In this document: one piece after another, positions 1 through 5,982 of the stretch
Layout of the letters: each line of letters starts with the position of its first letter
Position numbering within the stretch: the first letter of the stretch is position 1
Assembly: GCA_003661385.1 (NCBI GenBank)
Contig: QMWA01000083.1
Location: 1 to 7,566 of the forward strand
From: Thermoproteota archaeon
GTDB lineage: Archaea > Korarchaeota > Korarchaeia > B14-G2
Direction: 5' to 3'
DNA length: 7,566 bases
Translations under genes and position numbers: made by a program
Notes under the pieces: generated by a model
What the model saw: the letters and a program-made list of their open reading frames with translations, nothing else
Databases searched by the model: none
Told to the model about the DNA's origin: nothing

Positions 1-927
1 AGCCACGTACTCTGCCAGCTGGCCTCCGAGCTTAGCTAGCTCCTTCTTGAGCCTGCTCCTCTCCCTGGCTGCAGCCTCAGCTGCAGCTGGGAGCTTATCT
101 AAGCTCACCCCCATGGCCTTAGCTGCCTGCTCAGCTAGCTTAAGCTGCTGTGCCATAGCCCTGTAAGCTGGCTCCCCGGCTGCGAACTCGAGCCTCTCAA
201 CACCCTTCTGGAGCCTCATCCTCCCTAGAATCCTTATGGGAGCTACCTCAGATGTCAGCTTGACATGCGTGCCGCTACACAGGGAGACATCCCAGCCCTC
301 CACCTCGACAACCCTCACTTCACCTGCTGGTGTGACCTCTGTGACCCCGAGCTTGCTCCCATACCTCCTCTCAGCCTCCTCTCTGCTCATAGTCCACCAC
401 CTGACCCTCCTGCCCTCCATGGCTACCGTGTTAGCTAGCTGCTCTATCCTCTCAAGCTGCTCCCTGGCTATGGGCCTCCCGTAGCTGAGGTCTATCCTAG
501 TCTTCTCCAGCGCTATCTGGAATCCCATGTAGACAAGCCTCTCTACCCCGAGGACACGCCTGGCAGCTGAGAAGACTATGTGAGATGCTGTGTGGCTCTT
601 CATCAGCTGGTACCTCCTACCCCAGTCTATCCTACCTGACACAAGCTCCCCAACCTTGGGGAGCTGCCTCCCCTCACACACATGGACTACAGCACTGCCA
701 GCAGGCTGCGTGTCCACTACCCTCAGGGTGCCGCCACTCCACTCTAATACCCCTGTGTCACCAGGCTGCCCACCTCCCTCAGGGTGGAAGCACGTCTCCT
801 CCAGCACAACGTACAGCTTACCGCCCTCAGCATGAGAGGCTACAACCCTGCTCTTAAACTCCTTGAGGTAGGGGTCCTCGTAGTAGAGTAGCCTAGTCTT
901 AGCGCTCCCAACCCAGCTTAAGCTCAT
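1..927 (-). CDS. alaX: AlaX-type alanyl-tRNA editing protein (C-terminus cut by window edge)
   Basis: Freestanding homologue of the AlaRS editing domain. The family deacylates mischarged tRNA(Ala), mainly Ser-tRNA(Ala), in the cytoplasm. The ATG is at 927 and 309 codons are visible with no stop before position 1. After a short lead the protein shows the Gly-rich AlaX/AlaRS motif HPEGGGQPGD (residues 48-57). It then has the two zinc-site motifs, HTASH (H112, H116) and CSGTH (C217, H221). From about residue 255 an Ala/Glu/Lys-rich, probably coiled-coil helix begins. That helix and the length beyond 300 residues suggest the long form (AlaX-L), whose C-terminal domain would lie outside the window. 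No aminoacylation domain precedes it, so it is not AlaRS itself. It lies 31 nt downstream of a small gene on the same strand but has its own TATA box at the leaderless distance. Family assignment is firm; the long-form subtype is inferred. Confidence 0.93.
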   Translation of the reverse strand, partial: MSLSWVGSAKTRLLYYEDPYLKEFKSRVVASHAEGGKLYVVLEETCFHPEGGGQPGDTGVLEWSGGTLRVVDTQPAGSAVVHVCEGRQLPKVGELVSGRIDWGRRYQLMKSHTASHIVFSAARRVLGVERLVYMGFQIALEKTRIDLSYGRPIAREQLERIEQLANTVAMEGRRVRWWTMSREEAERRYGSKLGVTEVTPAGEVRVVEVEGWDVSLCSGTHVKLTSEVAPIRILGRMRLQKGVERLEFAAGEPAYRAMAQQLKLAEQAAKAMGVSLDKLPAAAEAAARERSRLKKELAKLGGQLAEYVA

Positions 928-949
928 GCAGCACCCGCGTAGCAGCAAG

Positions 950-957
950 TTATTAAA
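950..957 (-). promoter_or_regulatory. TATA box of alaX, leaderless spacing
   Basis: On the minus strand the sequence TTTAATAA sits with its centre about 26 nt upstream of the alaX ATG at 927. That is the usual archaeal TATA-to-transcription-start distance, so transcription would begin at or next to the A of the ATG. A GGTG a few bases before the ATG is a weak alternative ribosome binding site if the gene is read from a longer transcript. This is inferred from position and composition only. Confidence 0.5.
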
Positions 958-958
958 G

Positions 959-1216
959 CTACTCCAGCTTCTCGACCACGTCCTTCTCCCTGAGAACCTC
1001 CTTCTTCCAGGCCTCTATGAGCGGAGCCCAAGCTGCCAGGAGCCTTAGCCTGTAGATTGGTGGCGCAAACGGGATCCCTAGCATGTCTCCTAGGGTGGCT
1101 GTCATCATCGCACACTCCTCCCTGAACTTCGCCTTCTCCAGGGTCTTCACAGGCTCAAGGACAAGGAAGCCGAACAAGAACTCCCGGATCTTCCTCTTAA
1201 GCCCTCTCAACTCCAC
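959..1216 (-). CDS. Small helical protein, paralogue of the protein at 3633-3944
   Basis: An 85-residue protein of unknown function, starting at GTG 1216. An in-frame TGA at 1225-1223 rules out a longer start, and a TATA box about 26 nt upstream makes this GTG a good leaderless start. The N-terminus is basic (several Lys/Arg in the first 11 residues) and is followed by a short hydrophobic stretch. The last 45 residues (41-85) align without gaps to the last 45 residues of the small protein encoded at 3633-3944, with 23 identities. The shared pattern is TLGDMLG, a P-x2-PP-x-Y turn, L-x-LL, P-x-I, WK and RE-x-DV. This similarity between two places in the window is the strongest evidence that both genes are real. 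I do not recognise a named family. It is upstream of alaX on the same strand, but nothing links it to tRNA editing except position. Confidence 0.82.
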   Translation of the reverse strand: MELRGLKRKIREFLFGFLVLEPVKTLEKAKFREECAMMTATLGDMLGIPFAPPIYRLRLLAAWAPLIEAWKKEVLREKDVVEKLE

Positions 1217-1240
1217 CCTGACTCAAGCAGGCTTGGAGCG

Positions 1241-1250
1241 TATAAACTTT
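1241..1250. promoter_or_regulatory. Bidirectional TATA element between divergent genes
   Basis: The sequence TATAAACTTT reads as AAAGTTTATA on the minus strand, with an A-rich BRE-like stretch (CAAAAG) before TTTATA. In the minus direction the TTTATA centre is about 26 nt from GTG 1216, predicting a leaderless transcript. In the plus direction TATAAA predicts a start near 1270, leaving a leader of roughly 18 nt with GAGG (1279-1282) before ATG 1288. One short element could therefore position transcription both ways. The minus assignment is the stronger because it has a better BRE. Confidence 0.5.
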
Positions 1251-1287
1251 TGGGCAGGCATCTGGCAGGCTAGCTGCTGAGGATGGT

Positions 1288-1785
1288 ATGTTGGAGTCAA
1301 CCATATGGGCTAGGAACATCCTGCTAGGAGACTGCGTGTTCGCCAAGTTTAAGCTGCCTGAGGGCTGGGCTATAAGGCCTACGCTCTACCCTCCTGATGT
1401 CGAGGAGTACACTGAGCACAGGGGGTTGAAGTGGGCTGCTAGCGGGTTCATAATCCTAGACCTCTACGCTGGCCGAGATAAGCCCCTCAGGCTTGAGATC
1501 AAGGCCAAGAGGTCTAGGAGGTGGCTGACCAGGGAGCGTGCTGCGAGAAGCCTCGGCGTGAGCGCAGATAGCGTCAGAGAAGCTGTGGCAGGAGGGCATG
1601 AGGCATACTACGCTGTCAAGGAGAGCAGGAGGCTCCTGGGAGGCAGGAGGATGGAGGTCAAGCTGGTGCTCTACTGCCATGAAACCCAGCGCACCATAAG
1701 GTTCACCGTCGAGGGGGCTCCAGAGCACGTCAGCAGCTGTCTAGCTGAGGTACTGGAGCTGCTCACCTCAGTCACATGCCACTGA
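1288..1785 (+). CDS. Conserved-looking protein of unknown function (165 aa)
   Basis: The ATG at 1288 is preceded by GAGG at 1279-1282, a suitable ribosome binding site. Codon use (AGG for Arg, ATA for Ile, GAG for Glu) matches the neighbours, which supports a real gene. I do not recognise the family. The N-terminal third contains short beta-like stretches and a Pro-rich segment (PTLYPPD, residues 31-37). The middle is very basic (KAKRSRRW, residues 72-79) and runs into a helical stretch with the pattern LTRERAARSLGVS (80-92). The C-terminal part alternates beta-like segments (MEVKLVLYC, 122-130, and TIRFTVEG, 136-143). Four Cys (16, 130, 151, 164) are scattered without a metal-binding spacing. 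No membrane segment or signal peptide is visible. The basic middle could contact nucleic acid, but that is speculation. It is divergent from the small protein/alaX pair and precedes the separately promoted cstA. Confidence 0.72.
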   Translation: MLESTIWARNILLGDCVFAKFKLPEGWAIRPTLYPPDVEEYTEHRGLKWAASGFIILDLYAGRDKPLRLEIKAKRSRRWLTRERAARSLGVSADSVREAVAGGHEAYYAVKESRRLLGGRRMEVKLVLYCHETQRTIRFTVEGAPEHVSSCLAEVLELLTSVTCH

Positions 1786-1824
1786 CAGCATCGCATGGTG
1801 TGTTTACGTCAAAATCCTATCCCT

Positions 1825-1844
1825 CTTTCGTCGGTCTCCGAAAG
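1825..1844. promoter_or_regulatory. Candidate operator: inverted repeat touching the cstA BRE
   Basis: CTTTCG (1825-1830) and CGAAAG (1839-1844) form a perfect 6-bp inverted repeat with an 8-nt spacer. The right arm merges with the BRE directly before the TATA box. A protein bound here would block TFB/TBP. It is too far upstream of the predicted transcription start to be an mRNA structure of cstA. A nested TCGG/CCGA (1831-1834 and 1838-1841) gives a second, smaller dyad. A second inverted repeat, CGTCAA (1807-1812) and TTGACG (1858-1863), brackets the whole promoter. Confidence 0.35.
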
Positions 1845-1852
1845 GTTTTTAA
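1840..1852 (+). promoter_or_regulatory. BRE/TATA promoter of cstA
   Basis: GAAAGG (1840-1845) followed by TTTTTAA (1846-1852) resembles an archaeal BRE plus TATA box. It predicts transcription from about 1875. The resulting leader is about 20-25 nt and includes the ribosome binding site AGGTG (1887-1891), seven bases before the ATG at 1899. Confidence 0.6.
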
Positions 1853-1898
1853 GGTACTTGACGGGGGCCATTTAGCCTAATGCAGTAGGTGCTGAAAA

Positions 1899-3566
1899 AT
1901 GTACCCAATATGGTTCGTGATCCTAGGTGTTATAGTATATGGGCTAGCCTACTTCACCTACGCCAAGTGGTACGACAAGCACGTGTGGGAGCCTGACCCC
2001 AAGAAGCCTACACCAGCCCACACGTACATGGACGGCATAACCTTCTTCCCAGTCAGCAAGTACGTGCTATACGGCTTCCAGTTCAAGGGGATTGCAGGCC
2101 TAGGGCCGATACTAGGCCCCTTCATAGCGCTGATGTACGGCTGGGTTCCAGCCCTCATATGGATACTCCTAGGCAACTTCTTCATAGGGTGGATACACGA
2201 CTACAGCTCCCTGATGCTCTCAGTCAGAAACGAAGGCAAGACGATGGGGCCACTCAGCTACGAGCTGATAAGCCCACGAGCCAGGAGAGCTCTCTTAGGC
2301 TTCCTCGTGTTCTACCTAATCCTGATCCTCGCAGTCTTCATGGTCCTGTGCTCGCTGTTCTTCAAGGTCTACCCTGCATCAGTCCTAGCAATGATCTTCC
2401 TAGTGCTAGGTGGAGTAGTCAGCGGAGCCCTCCTCTACAAGGCTAAGATGGGCGTCGGGACATCCACACTGGTAGGCATCATCATAATCATAATAGGGAT
2501 AATACTGGGGGTCCAGGTCCCAATAAAGCACCCAAGCCTAGCTCTCTGGATGGTCTTCACATCAATCATACTCTTCATAGCAGCTGTCACCCCACTGATG
2601 TGGGTTACCCAGCCAGTGGTCTACGTAGCAAGCTTCCCAGCCATATTCGGTATACTCCTGCTCTTCATAGGCGCGCTAGCATCCCCAGCTACAGGCGTGA
2701 GGATCGAGCAGCCAGGCTACCTCGGCTTCATGGCTAAAGCTGGGCCGATGTGGCCTCTCCTGACAGTATCGATAGCATGCGGAGCTATATCAGGGTGGCA
2801 CAGCCTGATAAGCACATCAGGCTCAGCCTCACAGCTAGATGTCGAGACCGATGCCCTGCCAGTAGGAGGAGGAGCTATGCTGACTGAAGGCCTCCTAGCC
2901 CTGATGTCGCTGGCAGCGTACATGGTCCTGACTCCAGGTGAGATCAAGGAGCTAGGCGGAGTGAAGTGGACGTGCCTCGTCCATGGAGCAAAGAAGCTTA
3001 TAGTGCCAATAACAGGAGGAGAACCCTACATAGAGGCATTCTACGGGCTGTGGCTCGAGCTATACGCGCTGACGATAGCAATGATAGTCATAAGGTTCCT
3101 CTGGCTGACGTTCGGCGAGATCACAGCTGGAGTCCCGCCGCTTAGGGTCATAATAGGGAACAAGTGGGGTGGCTCCATAATAGGGCTCCTGGTAGCTGGA
3201 GCATTCGCATACACTGGAGCATGGATCAACCTATGGCTGCTGTTCGGAGGCTCAAACCAGCTGCTAGCTGGCCTAGCCCTCATACTAGTCACAATATACC
3301 TAGCTAAGGTGAAGAAGCCGACAATATACACGCTAGCTCCAGCAGCATTCATGATAGTGACATGTGAGGCAGCTCTGCTATGGGAGGCCAAGGACTTCTT
3401 CCTGAAGATGGGGCAGCTTGTCAAGCCTCCGATGAAAGCTGGGACACTAGCTGCTAAAGCCCTGAACTTCATATTCGGAGTCGTCGGAATAGTGCTCTTC
3501 ATACTAGGGCTGCTAGTGGCCATAGACGCGATCAAAGCTTACAGGAAAGCCAAAGCAGGCGGTTAG
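1899..3566 (+). CDS. cstA: CstA-family carbon starvation protein (peptide/pyruvate transporter)
   Basis: A 555-residue polytopic membrane protein of the CstA/BtsT family. Bacterial members import peptides or pyruvate, in BtsT as a proton symport. The family signature is plain: QFKGIAGLGPILGP (residues 61-74), GW-PALIWILLG and the WIHD-YSS region ending in SVRNEG (81-113), then SGWHSLISTSGSASQLD (298-314) and FGGSNQLLAGLAL (449-461). More than a dozen hydrophobic helices run from residue 3 to about 543, including an Ile-rich one around 192-204. It is well short of the roughly 700 residues of the E. coli proteins, and the shortening appears to be in loops and at the C-terminus. The start is ATG 1899 with AGGTG seven bases upstream. 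It has its own promoter and a T-run after the stop, so it is probably monocistronic although the ATPase operon follows in the same direction. The substrate here is not known; pyruvate or peptides are guesses from the family. Confidence 0.93.
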   Translation: MYPIWFVILGVIVYGLAYFTYAKWYDKHVWEPDPKKPTPAHTYMDGITFFPVSKYVLYGFQFKGIAGLGPILGPFIALMYGWVPALIWILLGNFFIGWIHDYSSLMLSVRNEGKTMGPLSYELISPRARRALLGFLVFYLILILAVFMVLCSLFFKVYPASVLAMIFLVLGGVVSGALLYKAKMGVGTSTLVGIIIIIIGIILGVQVPIKHPSLALWMVFTSIILFIAAVTPLMWVTQPVVYVASFPAIFGILLLFIGALASPATGVRIEQPGYLGFMAKAGPMWPLLTVSIACGAISGWHSLISTSGSASQLDVETDALPVGGGAMLTEGLLALMSLAAYMVLTPGEIKELGGVKWTCLVHGAKKLIVPITGGEPYIEAFYGLWLELYALTIAMIVIRFLWLTFGEITAGVPPLRVIIGNKWGGSIIGLLVAGAFAYTGAWINLWLLFGGSNQLLAGLALILVTIYLAKVKKPTIYTLAPAAFMIVTCEAALLWEAKDFFLKMGQLVKPPMKAGTLAAKALNFIFGVVGIVLFILGLLVAIDAIKAYRKAKAGG

Positions 3567-3577
3567 CTCCCCTGCTA

Positions 3578-3595
3578 CCTCTTTTTTAGGAAAAG
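3578..3595 (+). terminator. T-run terminator after cstA
   Basis: CCTC followed by six T (3582-3587) lies 15 nt beyond the cstA stop, as expected for archaeal oligo-T termination. CTTTT (3581-3585) and AAAAG (3591-3595) could also form a small 5-bp hairpin around TTAGG, which overlaps the next promoter's BRE. Confidence 0.45.
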
Positions 3596-3602
3596 TTAAA
3601 AA
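3590..3602 (+). promoter_or_regulatory. BRE/TATA promoter of the ATPase operon
   Basis: GAAAAG (3590-3595) plus TTAAAAA (3596-3602) matches an archaeal BRE/TATA. The predicted transcription start is about 3620-3625, immediately before AGGTGG (3623-3628). This position argues against translation from the GTG at 3609, which would lie upstream of the message start. Confidence 0.55.
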
Positions 3603-3632
3603 GCGTTAGTGCAGGTACGTTTAGGTGGTTCT

Positions 3633-3944
3633 ATGCCAAAGTGGTTTAAGAGGGAGAGGAAGGAGGAGAAGAGAGAGGAGGAGGGAGGCGTCAAGAAGGA
3701 GGTTAAGGAGGCTGTCAAGGGAGTGTTCTATGGCATGGCTTCGCATGGGATGGTAAGGTACATGCTGAAGACAAGGATGTACCTCGAGCACCTTTTCATG
3801 CTGATAACACTAGGGGACATGCTTGGGTTCCCGATTCTGCCACCATACTACTCGCTGAAGCTGCTGCCATATGCCATACCCCATATTAAGACCTGGAAGA
3901 GGAGCTTGTTCCGTGAGCGTGATGTAACCGACCTACTGTACTGA
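3633..3944 (+). CDS. Small hydrophobic-core protein heading the ATPase operon, paralogue of 959-1216
   Basis: A 103-residue protein of unknown function. I chose ATG 3633 because AGGTGG (3623-3628) precedes it and the upstream in-frame GTG at 3609 is too close to the TATA box. The N-terminal third is a dense Lys/Glu/Arg helix (residues 3-29). It is followed by a segment rich in Met, His and aromatic residues and then a hydrophobic core (about 51-85). The final 45 residues (59-103) align without gaps to residues 41-85 of the protein at 959-1216, with 23 identical, including TLGDMLG, PP-x-Y, P-x-I, WK and RE-x-DV. The charged N-terminus is absent from the shorter paralogue. The stop lies 11 nt before the ATPase ATG, so the two are co-transcribed. 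Operon position and hydrophobic character suggest a binding partner or client of the ArsA/Get3-type ATPases, which is inference. Confidence 0.88.
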   Translation: MPKWFKRERKEEKREEEGGVKKEVKEAVKGVFYGMASHGMVRYMLKTRMYLEHLFMLITLGDMLGFPILPPYYSLKLLPYAIPHIKTWKRSLFRERDVTDLLY

Positions 3945-3950
3945 AGGTGG
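3945..3950 (+). promoter_or_regulatory. Ribosome binding site choosing ATG 3956
   Basis: AGGTGG directly follows the stop codon of the small protein and lies five bases before ATG 3956. The in-frame GTG at 3947 is inside this site, so it is unlikely to be the start. The same hexamer precedes the small-protein gene at 3633 and the nikR start, which suggests a standard signal in this genome. Confidence 0.6.
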
Positions 3951-3955
3951 CTGCC

Positions 3956-4960
3956 ATGCCCAAGTCTCTTAAGGAGTTCTTTGATGCAAGCCCTGAGCTC
4001 AGGATAGTAGTGTACGCTGGTAAGGGTGGGCTTGGGAAGACCACTGCGAGCGCAGCCACAGCATACTGGTTCTCCAAGAGGGGGAAGAAGCCCCTCTGCT
4101 TCAGCACAGATCCCCAGGCTTCGCTCAGCGACATATTCGAGAGGGACATATTCGGCAAGGGGGTCATAGAGGTCGCTCCAAGCCTGTACGTGGTTGAGAT
4201 AGACGCTGACAAGAGGATAGCTGAGTTCCAGGAGGAGGTCAGGGCCAAGATCAGGGAGCTCTACAAGATCGAGAAGATCCCAGATGAGATAGACGAGTAC
4301 ATCAGGACAGCTGCAGCTGAGCCAGCTATGCACGAGTCAGCTACATACGATGCCATGGCTGAGCTCCTAGCTAAAGGCGAGTACGACATCTACATATTCG
4401 ACATGCCCCCGTTCGGGCATGGAGTCAGGATGATATCAATGGCTCAGATACTTGACGCCTGGATAGACAAAATGGAGGAGACCAGGAGGAAGGCAGCTGA
4501 GTACGAGGAGGCTGTAGCCAGGCTGAAGGGGCTCTCAGCCAAGACAGAGGACGAGGTCTTGGTCGAGCTCAGGGAGATAAGGAGGAAGCTGGACTTCTTC
4601 AGGGAGAGTTTAACGAACCCGAAGACCTGTGCGTTCTTCATGGTGATCATACCTGAGAAGATGGCTATACTAGACACTGAGCGAGCCCTAGAGATGTTTG
4701 ACAAGCTCGGCATAAAGCTCAGCGGCATAATCGTGAACCAGATCTACCCGCCCTCGCTCCTGGAGAACCCGAACATAAGCACCTTCCTCAAGAACAGAAT
4801 TGAGATGCAGCAGAAGTACATGAAGGTCATCTGGGAGAAGTTCGAGGAGTACATCAGAGCACTAGTCCCCATGTTCGACAGGGAGCCTAAGGGCCTCGAC
4901 ATGATAGCTAAGGTGGCTGAGCACATGTTTGAGAGGCCTTGGGAGGTTGATGTGATATGA
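3956..4960 (+). CDS. arsA: ArsA/Get3-family P-loop ATPase, first of a pair, switch residues largely kept
   Basis: A 334-residue cytoplasmic ATPase of the ArsA/Get3 (SIMIBI, deviant Walker A) family. Relatives power arsenite pumps (ArsA) or deliver tail-anchored proteins to membranes (Get3). Visible motifs are GKGGLGKTT (22-30) with the signature Lys23 and P-loop Lys28, and switch I STDPQASLSD (50-59) with the Asp (D52) that acts as catalytic base in Get3. Switch II is DMPPFGHGVR (149-158), keeping Gly-His, and the adenine-loop motif is VNQIYP (260-265). A long charged helical insert (about 170-220) corresponds to the client or metal-binding helical subdomain. The CxxC zinc motif of dimeric Get3 is absent, and the arsenite Cys triad is not evident (only C48 and C225), so an arsenite role is doubtful. 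Its stop overlaps the next ATPase start. Start chosen at ATG 3956 because of AGGTGG five bases upstream. Confidence 0.93.
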   Translation: MPKSLKEFFDASPELRIVVYAGKGGLGKTTASAATAYWFSKRGKKPLCFSTDPQASLSDIFERDIFGKGVIEVAPSLYVVEIDADKRIAEFQEEVRAKIRELYKIEKIPDEIDEYIRTAAAEPAMHESATYDAMAELLAKGEYDIYIFDMPPFGHGVRMISMAQILDAWIDKMEETRRKAAEYEEAVARLKGLSAKTEDEVLVELREIRRKLDFFRESLTNPKTCAFFMVIIPEKMAILDTERALEMFDKLGIKLSGIIVNQIYPPSLLENPNISTFLKNRIEMQQKYMKVIWEKFEEYIRALVPMFDREPKGLDMIAKVAEHMFERPWEVDVI

Positions 4961-5982
4961 GTGAGCCTGTTCCGCTAGCTGAGTACCTGGCTTCGAAGCC
5001 AAGCCTGAAGTTCTTCTTCACAGGAGGTAAGGGAGGCGTAGGGAAGACAGTGTGTGCAGCTGGGCTGGCGTACCACTTCGCTGAGAGCGGTGAGAAGACC
5101 CTTCTAGCCTCGCTGAACCCAGTGCACTCTCTGTCAAGCCTGTTTGAGCAGGAGCTCTGGGGTGGGGTGATAAAGCCGGTAGAGGGCGTCAGGAACCTCT
5201 ATGCCATAGAAGTTGACATAAAGGACAGGGTTGAGGCCTACAAGAGGCAGCTAGCTGAGAAGCTCAGGTGGTTCCTGAAGTGGGCTGACATCCCAGTTAA
5301 GGCTGAGCCATTCATCGAGATAGCAGCCACGAACCCAGCCTTCGAGGAGTCAGCTATGTTCGACAACATGATCGACATCATGCTGAAGGAGGGAGAGAAC
5401 TACGACAAGATAGTCTTCGACTGCGCTGCTGTGGCTAACGCAGTGAGGCTCCTAGGCTTGAGCAAGATATACGACCTCTGGCTTGACAGGATGATAAAGA
5501 GCAGGGAGGAAGCCCTCTCGCTCAGGGTCAGGCTCTCCTTCAGGAAGGATAAGGCCATGGAGGAGATCAGGAAAGACCCCATGATGAGAGACCTCATGGA
5601 CATGAGAGAGAGGATCAAGGAGGCCAAGAAGATATTCAACAACCCTGATAGGACAGCGTTCTTCTTCGTCACGCTCCCACTTGCACTCCCAATATCGGTG
5701 GTCAAGAGGTTCATTGACATGGTCAAGGGCTTTGACATACCAGTTGGAGGAGTGTTCGTGAACGGAGTGCTCCCCAAGGCCCTTGCCATGAGAGAGGGAG
5801 CAGAAGACTACCTGAAGAACAAGTACATGGAGCAGGAAGGCTACATGGGGATGATAAGGAGAGACCTATGGCCTCTAGTGAGAGCTATGATACCACTATA
5901 CGAGAGTGAGATAGTTGGAGTCAAGATGATCGCTAAGCTAGCCGACGACATGATGAAGTGGAAGCCTGGAGTAGAGATCTGA
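4957..5982 (+). CDS. ArsA/Get3-family ATPase, second of a pair, degenerate switch regions
   Basis: A 341-residue paralogue of the preceding ATPase, with start ATG 4957 overlapping the upstream TGA as ATGA and GGAGGT nine bases before it, so translation is probably coupled. The P-loop is canonical, GKGGVGKT (24-31), and nucleotide binding is expected. Switch I reads SLNPVHSLSS (52-61): the catalytic-base Asp of the family is Asn54 (codon AAC at 5116-5118). Switch II reads DCAAVANAVR (155-164): the usual Gly-His is Ala160-Asn161. The adenine-loop motif is VNGVLP (268-273) instead of VNQ. A helical insert (about 175-228) is rich in Met and charged residues, as in client-binding subdomains. No CxxC is present. 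I infer a slow or inactive ATPase that pairs with the first subunit, comparable in principle to the two unequal halves of bacterial ArsA. Heterodimer formation is not shown by sequence. Confidence 0.92.
   Translation: MSEPVPLAEYLASKPSLKFFFTGGKGGVGKTVCAAGLAYHFAESGEKTLLASLNPVHSLSSLFEQELWGGVIKPVEGVRNLYAIEVDIKDRVEAYKRQLAEKLRWFLKWADIPVKAEPFIEIAATNPAFEESAMFDNMIDIMLKEGENYDKIVFDCAAVANAVRLLGLSKIYDLWLDRMIKSREEALSLRVRLSFRKDKAMEEIRKDPMMRDLMDMRERIKEAKKIFNNPDRTAFFFVTLPLALPISVVKRFIDMVKGFDIPVGGVFVNGVLPKALAMREGAEDYLKNKYMEQEGYMGMIRRDLWPLVRAMIPLYESEIVGVKMIAKLADDMMKWKPGVEI

Noticed and set aside
236-857. Plus-strand open frames of 80-90 codons
   Set aside because: They are antisense to alaX, whose motifs (HPEGGGQPGD, HTASH, CSGTH) are unmistakable; their translations are Ser/Pro/Leu-rich and look like no protein.
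1519-1590. Helix-turn-helix in the 165-residue protein (LTRERAARSLGVS region)
   Set aside because: The pattern is suggestive, but the residues around it do not complete a recognisable HTH and the basic patch precedes it; left as a description only.
3041-3535. 164-codon minus-strand frame inside cstA
   Set aside because: Long antisense frames arise from the biased codon use of cstA. The translation has no coherent domain and no convincing promoter or ribosome site was seen.
3609-3632. GTG 3609 as start of the 103-residue protein
   Set aside because: It lies only a few bases after the TATA box, before the predicted transcription start, while ATG 3633 has AGGTGG upstream.
3848-4333. 161-codon and 120-codon minus-strand frames over the operon start
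   Set aside because: They lie opposite the small-protein and first ATPase genes, whose motifs and homology fix the plus strand as coding.
5400-5789. 129-codon minus-strand frame
   Set aside because: Antisense shadow of the second ATPase; the translation is a low-complexity Ser/Leu/Met pattern.
5958-5981. ATG 5958 as start of the membrane-anchored protein
   Set aside because: It lies inside the preceding ATPase gene without a clear ribosome site and would put charged residues before the anchor; ATG 5982 gives the standard TGATG coupling.
3956-5982. Arsenite resistance (ars) operon
   Set aside because: No ArsB, ArsC or ArsR is present, and neither ATPase shows the conserved arsenite-binding cysteines; only family-level similarity supports the ArsA name.
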